From assembly GCF_024809975.1 (NCBI RefSeq), contig NZ_JANUDY010000005.1:365635-429634 (forward strand): 64,000 bases of DNA, in the 5' to 3' direction. The notes beneath the pieces are model-generated. The model was given only the letters and a program-made list of their open reading frames with translations. It did not search any database and was not told the origin of the DNA. Source of the DNA: Comamonas sp. BIGb0152. Lineage in GTDB: Bacteria; Pseudomonadota; Gammaproteobacteria; Burkholderiales; Burkholderiaceae_C. Below, piece by piece: positions 57,187-64,000 of this stretch. Numbering within the stretch: position 1 is the stretch's first letter; every line of letters starts with the position of its first letter. Position numbers and translations under genes: made by a program.

Positions 57187-57540
57187 ATGAGCGAGCAAAA
57201 ACCTGGCAGCAACGGCCAGTACTACGAGCACCATGTGTTCTTCTGTCTCAATGACCGCGTCAATGGCGAAGACAGCTGTGCCCACCATGGCGCCCAGGAC
57301 ATGTTTGACCACTGCAAGGCCCGTGTCAAAGCCGAGGGCCTGAACGGCCCGGGCAAGGTCCGGGTCAACAAGGCCGGCTGCCTGGACCGCTGCGCGGGCG
57401 GCCCCATCCTGGCGGTCTACCCCGAAGGCGTCTGGTACACCTATATCGACAAGGACGACATCGATGAGATCGTCGAGTCGCACCTGAAAAACGGCCAGGT
57501 GGTCGAGCGCTTGCTGACCCCGCCCGATGTGGGCCGCTGA
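57187..57540 (+). CDS. Thioredoxin-fold [2Fe-2S] ferredoxin
   Basis: A 117-residue ferredoxin of the Shethna/NuoE-like type. Cluster ligands are likely C20, C31 or C43 and the pair C65/C69 in KAGCLDRCAGGP; FFCLNDRVNGEDSC marks the N-terminal site. VYPEGVWYTYIDKDDIDEIVESHL is the usual C-terminal end of this family. It is an electron carrier of unknown partner. ATG chosen at MSEQKPG; an upstream ATG adds ten poor residues. Confidence 0.9.
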   Translation: MSEQKPGSNGQYYEHHVFFCLNDRVNGEDSCAHHGAQDMFDHCKARVKAEGLNGPGKVRVNKAGCLDRCAGGPILAVYPEGVWYTYIDKDDIDEIVESHLKNGQVVERLLTPPDVGR

Positions 57541-57621
57541 GCCTTCCGCTTTCTCCCTACAGACACAGGGCCGCATTGCCGCCGCAGGCCGTGCCGGGCC
57601 CGCCTTGGAGTTGACCGCGTC

Positions 57622-58263
57622 ATGAATGCGCAAACTGAACGTTTCACCATCAATGGGCCAGCCGGCATTCTGGAAGTGGCCCGCGACCTGGCGGCCAGCC
57701 CCGATGGTCTGCTGCGCGGCACGGCCATCATTGCCCACCCCCATCCGCTGTTTGCCGGCACCATGGACAACAAGGTGGTGCAGACCCTGGCACGCGCCTT
57801 TGTCAGCAGCGGCTGGACGGCGCTGCGCTTTAATTTTCGCGGTGTCGGTCAGTCGGCGGGCAGCTATGACGAAGGCCGGGGCGAGCGCGAGGATTTTCTG
57901 GCTGTGGTTGCGCAGCTGGCGCCCCAGGGGAATCTGGCTCTGGCTGGTTTCTCCTTCGGCTCCTTTGTGATGAGCCATGCGCTGGTGGAACTTTGGCCCC
58001 AGCGCCAGATCGACAAGGCGGTGTTTGTTGGCACGGCGGCATCGCGCTTTGCGGTTGCGACCTTGCCGCCAGAGGCCCATGAGCGCACTTTGGTGGTCCA
58101 TGGCGAGGCCGATGACACCGTGCCCCTGTCTGCGGTGATGGACTGGGCGCGGCCGCAGATACTACCGGTTACGGTTGTGCCGGGAGGCGGGCATTTTTTC
58201 CACGGACAATTGCCCCTTCTCAAAGGCTTGGTCGCGCGCCACCTGCTTTCTCCCACCGTTTGA
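57622..58263 (+). CDS. Alpha/beta hydrolase
   Basis: The 213-residue hydrolase has the conserved HPHPLFAGTMDNKVV, RFNFRGVGQSAG and nucleophile elbow GFSFGS, an acid in HGEADDTVP and the histidine in GGGHFF: a complete Ser-Asp-His set. It matches the small YfbK/CIA30-type dienelactone-hydrolase-like family that often accompanies D-alanyl-D-alanine carboxypeptidase genes in betaproteobacteria. Substrate unknown. Confidence 0.85.
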   Translation: MNAQTERFTINGPAGILEVARDLAASPDGLLRGTAIIAHPHPLFAGTMDNKVVQTLARAFVSSGWTALRFNFRGVGQSAGSYDEGRGEREDFLAVVAQLAPQGNLALAGFSFGSFVMSHALVELWPQRQIDKAVFVGTAASRFAVATLPPEAHERTLVVHGEADDTVPLSAVMDWARPQILPVTVVPGGGHFFHGQLPLLKGLVARHLLSPTV

Positions 58264-58271
58264 CGGTGTAG

Positions 58272-58328
58272 TATTGCTATTGTTTTTGATAGCCTGTAGC
58301 CCGCATTCATGGCGCTACAGGCACTGTT
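58272..58328. repeat. Short dispersed intergenic repeat with inverted arms
   Basis: Between the hydrolase and dacC genes, TATTGCTATTGTTTTTGATAGC leads into an inverted repeat CCTGTAGC / GCTACAGG (58293-58300 and 58314-58321). It resembles repetitive elements common in Comamonadaceae intergenic DNA, and a partial look-alike occurs near 25.0 kb. Confidence 0.45.
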
Positions 58329-58344
58329 CTAAGAGTTGGACGAC

Positions 58345-59517
58345 ATGAAATCGAGCTTGATGCCCACCCTGCGTACCTGGGCTGCAGCAGCGCTGCTGGT
58401 GCCCACCCTGGCCTTTGCACAATTGGCTGCGCCCCAGCCGCCGGAGATTGCGGCGCGCAACTACCTGTTGTTTGACGTGACCACCGGCCAGGTCCTGGCG
58501 GCCAAGGATGTGGATGCGCCGGTTGAACAGGCGTCGCTCACCAAGCTGATGACCGGTTATGTGGTGTTTGATGCGCTGCGCAACAAGAAGATCAGCCTGG
58601 AGCAAACCATGCCGGTGAGCGAACGCGCCTGGAAGATGCCGGGTTCGCGCATGTTCATTGACCCCAAGATGCAGGTCAAGGTGGACGACCTGCTGCACGG
58701 CATGATTGTGCAATCGGGCAACGATGCCACGATGGCGCTGGCCGAGGCCGTGGGCGGCACGGCCGAGAACTTTGTGCGCCTGATGAACGAGCAGGCCAAG
58801 GCGCTGGGCATGGCCAACACCGCCTACAAGAACCCCGAGGGCCTGACCGAGCCCGGCCACACGACGACGGCCAAGGACCTGAGCATTCTGGCCAACCGCC
58901 TGATCAAGGACTTCCCGGAGTACATGCACTACTACGCGACCAAGCAGTGGTTCTACCCCGGTACGCCCAAGTCCAACGGCACCAATCGTAATACTTTGTT
59001 GTTCCGCGATCCGACCGTGGATGGCCTCAAGACCGGTCACACCAATGCCGCCGGCTACTGCCTGGTCTCCACGGCCAAGCGCCAGGTGCCCAATGCGGGC
59101 GAGCGCCGCCTGATCTCCATCCTGTTGGGAGCTGCCAGCGACAAGGACCGCGCCAACGAAAGCCAGAAGCTGTTGAACTGGGGCTATACCGCTTTCGACA
59201 CCGTCAAGCTGTTTGACGGCGGCCAAGCTGTCGCCACCCCCAAGGCCTGGAAGGGCGCGCAAGATACGGTCAAGATCGGCAGCGTCGCTCCCATCGTGGT
59301 GAATGTGCCCGCAGGCACCGGCGGCAAGCTCGAAACCCAGGTGGTGAGCCAGGAGCCCCTGATTGCGCCCTTCACCAAGGGCCAGAAGCTGGGCACCTTG
59401 AAGGTGATGGCGGGCGGCCAGCAAGTGGCTGAGGTGCCGCTGGTGGCGCTTGATGATGTCGCAGAAGCGGGTATCTTTGGCCGCGCCTGGGATGCGATCC
59501 GCCTGTGGATCAAGTAA
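58345..59517 (+). CDS. dacC: D-alanyl-D-alanine carboxypeptidase (DacC/PBP5-6 type)
   Basis: This periplasmic low-molecular-weight PBP trims the terminal D-alanine of peptidoglycan peptides. The 390-residue protein has a signal peptide (cut near LAFAQ), catalytic S64-L-T-K67, S124-G-N126 and K229-T-G231, and a C-terminal PBP5_C beta domain. It ends with an amphipathic helix (GIFGRAWDAIRLWIK) that anchors it to the membrane. The ATG was preferred to a TTG three codons earlier. Confidence 0.95.
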   Translation: MKSSLMPTLRTWAAAALLVPTLAFAQLAAPQPPEIAARNYLLFDVTTGQVLAAKDVDAPVEQASLTKLMTGYVVFDALRNKKISLEQTMPVSERAWKMPGSRMFIDPKMQVKVDDLLHGMIVQSGNDATMALAEAVGGTAENFVRLMNEQAKALGMANTAYKNPEGLTEPGHTTTAKDLSILANRLIKDFPEYMHYYATKQWFYPGTPKSNGTNRNTLLFRDPTVDGLKTGHTNAAGYCLVSTAKRQVPNAGERRLISILLGAASDKDRANESQKLLNWGYTAFDTVKLFDGGQAVATPKAWKGAQDTVKIGSVAPIVVNVPAGTGGKLETQVVSQEPLIAPFTKGQKLGTLKVMAGGQQVAEVPLVALDDVAEAGIFGRAWDAIRLWIK

Positions 59518-59582
59518 AAGGTCTCTGACCGCCGCTGCAGATCCGTCTAAAAGCCAGAAGGCGGTCCCTTTGCTTCCCCCCT

Positions 59583-59609
59583 ACAAAGCGTGCCCAGAGC
59601 ACGCTTTGT
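59583..59609 (+). terminator. Terminator after dacC
   Basis: An 11-bp stem ACAAAGCGTGC / GCACGCTTTGT with loop CCAGA lies about 65 bp after the dacC stop, followed by GGTTTCT. It separates dacC from the str operon. The 59518-59857 gap otherwise holds the str promoter and leader. Confidence 0.75.
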
Positions 59610-59718
59610 GGTTTCTGCGTCGGCAAAAGTAGGAGCGCGCAATGCTGATGGGCAGGGGCATACAAAAGAAAAGTAGCCAGCCGGCAGCCATGGGGCTGCG
59701 GGTTCTCCCGTAAACCAT

Positions 59719-59747
59719 TTGCTCGATCGGGAGCGAAGTGATACATT
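59719..59747 (+). promoter_or_regulatory. Predicted sigma70 promoter of the str operon
   Basis: TTGCTC (-35, 59719-59724) and TACATT (-10, 59742-59747) are spaced 17 bp, about 110 bp before rpsL. The leader then contains a palindrome TTCGGA-ATT-TCCGAA that could form an RNA hairpin. Confidence 0.55.
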
Positions 59748-59808
59748 AGAGGGCTTTTCGGAATTTCCGAAGGGGCTGCCGTCTTTGCCTTTTAGGGCAG
59801 GGCTGGCA

Positions 59809-59840
59809 GTAAGTCACGGTAAGTTCACGGTAATTTCACG
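59809..59840 (+). promoter_or_regulatory. Three 11-bp-phased TCAC repeats in the rpsL leader
   Basis: The sequence contains GTAAGTCACG, GTAAGTTCACG and GTAATTTCACG in direct tandem; the cores GTCAC (59813), TTCAC (59824) and TTCAC (59835) are exactly 11 bp apart. The last two form TTCAC-GGTAAT-TTCAC, a perfect match to the CreB tag present before creD. It ends about 18 bp before the rpsL start codon. It could be a protein-binding site or an RNA element. Confidence 0.55.
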
Positions 59841-59857
59841 TTTAGGGACGTTTATTA

Positions 59858-60235
59858 ATGCCAACCATTAACCAACTCGTGCGTCAGGGCCGCACGGTAG
59901 AAGTTGTTAAATCCAAGAGCCCTGCTATGGAAAACTGCCCCCAGCGCCGCGGCGTGTGCACCCGTGTGTACACCACGACGCCTAAGAAGCCTAACTCGGC
60001 TTTGCGTAAGGTGGCTAAGGTGCGTCTGACCAATGGTTTCGAAGTGATTTCGTACATTGGCGGCGAAGGCCACAACCTGCAAGAGCACAGCGTTGTGCTC
60101 GTGCGCGGTGGCCGTGTGAAGGACTTGCCAGGTGTGCGTTACCACATCGTGCGCGGTTCGCTTGACCTGCAAGGCGTCAAGGACCGTAAGCAGTCCCGTT
60201 CGAAGTACGGTGCCAAGAAGCCTAAGGCCAAGTAA
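59858..60235 (+). CDS. rpsL: 30S ribosomal protein S12
   Basis: S12 lies at the decoding centre. The 125-residue protein is full length and typical ([12 protein letters not shown] start, [17 protein letters not shown]). Residues where streptomycin-resistance substitutions occur are wild type: K43 and K88 are both lysine. AGGGA lies nine bases before the ATG. Codon use (many CGT, GGT, GAA codons) differs from the flanking GC-extreme genes, as expected for a highly expressed gene. Confidence 0.98.
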   Translation: MPTINQLVRQGRTVEVVKSKSPAMENCPQRRGVCTRVYTTTPKKPNSALRKVAKVRLTNGFEVISYIGGEGHNLQEHSVVLVRGGRVKDLPGVRYHIVRGSLDLQGVKDRKQSRSKYGAKKPKAK

Positions 60236-60403
60236 GCCCTGGTTTTTTGAACGAATACATAGGTGCTGTGTCCCGCGTGGCGCGAGATTCAGCGTAGTGA
60301 CCCCAAGCGCAAGTGTTTTGTGTGGGTCGAGTAAGTGGGAGTCCTGATTGGCTCTCGCGGTGTCTGAAAAGATGCCAACTGAAGCAAAGATAGAGGTAAA
60401 GAA

Positions 60404-60877
60404 ATGCCACGTCGTCGCGAAGTCCCCAAACGTGAAATTCTGCCGGATCCAAAGTTCGGCAATGTAGAGCTGTCCAAATTCATGAACGTGATCATGGAAG
60501 GCGGCAAGAAGGCAGTTGCAGAGCGCATCATTTATGGCGCCCTGGAACTGATCGAGAAGAAGCACCCTGATAAAGACCCGCTGGAAGCTTTCGTTGTTGC
60601 CATCAACAATGTCAAGCCCATGGTTGAAGTGAAGTCCCGCCGTGTTGGCGGTGCCAACTACCAGGTGCCAGTGGAAGTGCGTCCTGTCCGTCGTCTGGCT
60701 CTGTCCATGCGTTGGCTCAAGGAAGCGGCTCGCAAGCGCGGTGAGAAGTCCATGGCCCAGCGCCTGGCCAACGAACTGCTGGAAGCGACCGAAGGCCGTG
60801 GCGGTGCGATGAAGCGCCGTGACGAAGTGCACCGCATGGCCGAAGCAAACAAGGCATTCAGCCACTTCCGCTTCTAA
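60404..60877 (+). CDS. rpsG: 30S ribosomal protein S7
   Basis: S7 binds 16S rRNA and nucleates assembly of the 30S head. The 157-residue protein begins [19 protein letters not shown] and contains [24 protein letters not shown], the family signature. The C-terminus ends KAFSHFRF. The 168-bp gap after rpsL contains a GC-rich hairpin region but no gene. Confidence 0.98.
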   Translation: MPRRREVPKREILPDPKFGNVELSKFMNVIMEGGKKAVAERIIYGALELIEKKHPDKDPLEAFVVAINNVKPMVEVKSRRVGGANYQVPVEVRPVRRLALSMRWLKEAARKRGEKSMAQRLANELLEATEGRGGAMKRRDEVHRMAEANKAFSHFRF

Positions 60878-61033
60878 TCAGCGCGATCTGTCTCGATACT
60901 GCAAAGGCCGCATGCAACAATTTTTGCCTGCGGCCTTGCTCGGATTGAGACTGCCCACACATCGTAGGCTGATGCCTGCGCTATCCGCCAGTCCGCATCG
61001 CCTCCACACTTACTGATCAATAAAGGATCATCC

Positions 61034-63145
61034 ATGGCTCGCAAGACCCCCATCGAGCGCTACCGCAATATCGGTATTTCTGCGCACATCGACGCAGGTA
61101 AAACCACCACGACCGAACGTATCCTGTTTTACACCGGCGTGACCCACAAGCTGGGTGAAGTGCATGACGGCGCTGCTACCACCGACTGGATGGAGCAAGA
61201 GCAAGAGCGCGGCATCACCATCACTTCCGCTGCAGTGACCTGCTTCTGGAAGGGTATGGATCTGTCCTACCCAGAGCACCGCTTCAACATCATCGACACC
61301 CCCGGCCACGTGGACTTCACGATTGAAGTGGAGCGTTCCATGCGCGTGCTCGACGGTGCTTGCATGGTGTACTGCGCTGTGGGCGGCGTGCAGCCTCAGT
61401 CCGAAACCGTGTGGCGTCAAGCCAACAAGTACAAAGTGCCACGTCTGGCCTTTGTGAACAAGATGGACCGTACCGGTGCCAACTTCTACAAGGTCTATGA
61501 CCAGATGAAGCTGCGCCTGAAGGCCAACCCAGTGCCCGTGGTGATCCCGATTGGCGCTGAAGACAACTTCACCGGCGTGGTCGATCTGGTCAAGATGAAG
61601 GCCATCATCTGGGACGAAGCGTCCCAGGGCATGAAGTTCGAATACGCTGACATTCCTGCAGACCTGGTCGAAACCGCCAACAAGTGGCGTGAAAACCTGG
61701 TGGAATCGGCTGCCGAAGCTTCGGAAGATCTGATGAACAAGTACCTGGAAGAAGGTACCTTGTCGGAAGAAGAAATCAAGGCCGGTATCCGTGCCCGTAC
61801 CTTGGCTGTTGAAATTCAGCCCATGCTGTGCGGTACCGCGTTCAAGAACAAGGGCGTGCAGCGCATGCTGGACGCCGTGATCGACTATCTGCCTTCGCCG
61901 GTGGACATCGATGACGTGGCTGGCACGGATCCTGACGACGAAGAAAAGAAGGTCACCCGCAAGGCAGATGACAGCGAGAAGTTCTCTGCGCTGGCATTCA
62001 AGCTGATGACCGACCCGTTCGTGGGTCAGCTGACCTTCGTTCGCGTGTACTCGGGCGTGCTCACCAAGGGCGACACCGTGTTCAACTCGGTCAAGGGCAA
62101 GAAAGAGCGTATCGGCCGTATCGTGCAGATGATGGCCAATGACCGTATCGAAGTCGACGAAATCCGCGCCGGTGACATCGCTGCTTGCGTGGGCCTGAAG
62201 GACGTGACCACGGGTGAAACCCTGTGCGACGTGGCTTCGCCTATCGTGCTGGAACGCATGGTGTTCCCTGAGCCCGTGATTGCACAGGCCGTGGAACCAA
62301 AAACCAAGGCTGACCAGGAAAAGATGGGTATCGCTCTGTCGCGTTTGGCTGCAGAAGATCCATCGTTCCGCGTGCGCACCGACGAAGAATCGGGCCAGAC
62401 CATCATCGCCGGTATGGGCGAGTTGCACCTGGAAATTATCGTTGACCGTATGAAGCGCGAGTTCAACGTGGAAGCCAACGTGGGCAAGCCCCAAGTGGCT
62501 TACCGCGAAACGATCCGCAACAAGGTGGTTGATGTGGACGGCAAGTTCGTTCGCCAATCCGGTGGTAAGGGTCAGTACGGCCACGTGGTGTTCACGGTTG
62601 AGCCGCAAGAGCCAGGCAAGGGCTTCGAGTTCGTCGACGCTATCAAGGGCGGTGTGGTTCCTCGCGAATACATCCCTGCGGTGGAAAAGGGCGTGATCGA
62701 AGCGCTGACCTCCGGCGTGCTGGCAGGCTACCCTGTGGTGGACGTGAAGGTTACGCTGACCTTCGGTTCGTACCACGATGTGGACTCGAACGAAATGGCG
62801 TTCAAGATGGCCGCTATCTTCGGTTTCAAGGAAGGTGCTCGCAAGGCCAGCCCCGTCATCCTGGAACCCATGATGGCTGTGGAAGTGGAAACGCCAGAAG
62901 ACTACGCTGGTACCGTGATGGGTGACTTGTCTTCCCGCCGCGGTATGGTGCAGGGCATGGACGACATGGTGGGTGGCGGTAAGGCCATCAAGGCAGAAGT
63001 GCCACTGTCCGAAATGTTCGGCTACGCCACGTCGCTGCGTTCGCAAACGCAAGGCCGCGCTACGTACACGATGGAGTTCAAGCACTACGCTGAAGCCCCA
63101 CGTAACGTGGCCGAGGCTATTGTCGCCGCACGCGCAAAGGCCTAA
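61034..63145 (+). CDS. fusA: Elongation factor G
   Basis: EF-G is the translocation GTPase. The 703-residue protein has the P-loop [13 protein letters not shown], switch [10 protein letters not shown] and NKMD in order, and complete domains II to V ([15 protein letters not shown] and [16 protein letters not shown] near the end). It is the main form of a housekeeping str operon, 156 bp after rpsG. Codons show strong high-expression bias. Confidence 0.98.
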   Translation: MARKTPIERYRNIGISAHIDAGKTTTTERILFYTGVTHKLGEVHDGAATTDWMEQEQERGITITSAAVTCFWKGMDLSYPEHRFNIIDTPGHVDFTIEVERSMRVLDGACMVYCAVGGVQPQSETVWRQANKYKVPRLAFVNKMDRTGANFYKVYDQMKLRLKANPVPVVIPIGAEDNFTGVVDLVKMKAIIWDEASQGMKFEYADIPADLVETANKWRENLVESAAEASEDLMNKYLEEGTLSEEEIKAGIRARTLAVEIQPMLCGTAFKNKGVQRMLDAVIDYLPSPVDIDDVAGTDPDDEEKKVTRKADDSEKFSALAFKLMTDPFVGQLTFVRVYSGVLTKGDTVFNSVKGKKERIGRIVQMMANDRIEVDEIRAGDIAACVGLKDVTTGETLCDVASPIVLERMVFPEPVIAQAVEPKTKADQEKMGIALSRLAAEDPSFRVRTDEESGQTIIAGMGELHLEIIVDRMKREFNVEANVGKPQVAYRETIRNKVVDVDGKFVRQSGGKGQYGHVVFTVEPQEPGKGFEFVDAIKGGVVPREYIPAVEKGVIEALTSGVLAGYPVVDVKVTLTFGSYHDVDSNEMAFKMAAIFGFKEGARKASPVILEPMMAVEVETPEDYAGTVMGDLSSRRGMVQGMDDMVGGGKAIKAEVPLSEMFGYATSLRSQTQGRATYTMEFKHYAEAPRNVAEAIVAARAKA

Positions 63146-63290
63146 AATATGCGCCCGCGCCTGGCTTGCCAGGCGTGGGCAGCTTTTGTCTACGACCGGG
63201 TGCCGCTTTGTTTCCTGTGCGAAGCGACCTAGCAATTCGGTGTAGACGTTAAACCCAACACAGGTTTTGCTCTTTATTTGGAGAATTCTC

Positions 63291-64000
<710 letters not shown>

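Overview
The window is GC-rich, densely packed chromosomal DNA from a betaproteobacterium, most likely family Comamonadaceae (Comamonas/Delftia/Acidovorax type). This rests on the translated proteins, the gene neighbourhoods (gatCAB next to mreBCD-mrdA, a PntA/PntB pair, SerA, a HemB/HemJ pair, the rpsL-rpsG-fusA-tuf operon) and short intergenic repeats of a style common in that family. I saw no tRNA, rRNA, IS element, prophage or CRISPR array.

Layout. 1-272 is the 3' end of an APS kinase gene. 300-5510 is a tight six-gene minus-strand operon: an anchored secreted protein, a collagen-like protein with 44 Gly-X-Y triplets, an Asp/Asn beta-hydroxylase-type 2OG oxygenase, a P-loop sulfotransferase-like protein, a Tat-exported periplasmic-binding-like protein and a phage tail-collar/MdpB-type protein. 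It looks like a dedicated system for making and modifying a surface fibre, and it is the best candidate here for an undescribed system. 5.7-9.7 kb carries an M48 protease, an MBL hydrolase, an AraC regulator, a cupin and two small lower-GC genes. 9.9-21 kb is housekeeping metabolism and repair (pntAB, xthA, pyrE, tag, an ene-reductase, serA) with several unknown small envelope proteins. 21-27 kb holds a nitroreductase, a thioesterase, two tandem paralogous membrane-anchored proteins, two tiny glutamine-rich paralogues missed by ordinary ORF length cut-offs, and a gene interrupted by an in-frame TAG.

26.9-36.1 kb: the GatCAB amidotransferase diverges from the rod-shape operon mreBCD-mrdA (rodA is not adjacent), followed by a TSUP transporter. 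36.1-36.6 kb is a gene-free stretch with a candidate structured small RNA. 36.6-42.9 kb: a GMC oxidoreductase, then an Mla-type lipid-transport operon whose permease has a fused N-terminal STAS-like region and which ends with a PqiC-like lipoprotein and a periplasmic protein with three cysteine pairs. 42.9-47.6 kb: a CreBCD two-component locus with an upstream SDR gene; a perfect TTCAC-N6-TTCAC tag lies in front of creD.

47.6-59.5 kb: an XRE regulator divergent from a Bcr/CflA exporter, a dienelactone hydrolase, a CpdB-like lipoprotein nucleotidase, a CorA/ZntB transporter, hemB (Asp-type metal site), a hemJ-like gene, a VanZ-like protein, a thioredoxin-fold ferredoxin, an alpha/beta hydrolase and a DacC-type carboxypeptidase. 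59.7-64 kb: the str operon (rpsL, rpsG, fusA, tuf, the last cut by the window end), with a plausible sigma70 promoter and a leader holding three 11-bp-phased TCAC repeats that match the Cre tag. Cell-envelope construction (mreBCD, mrdA, dacC, mla, creBCD, collagen-like locus) is the strongest recurring theme.
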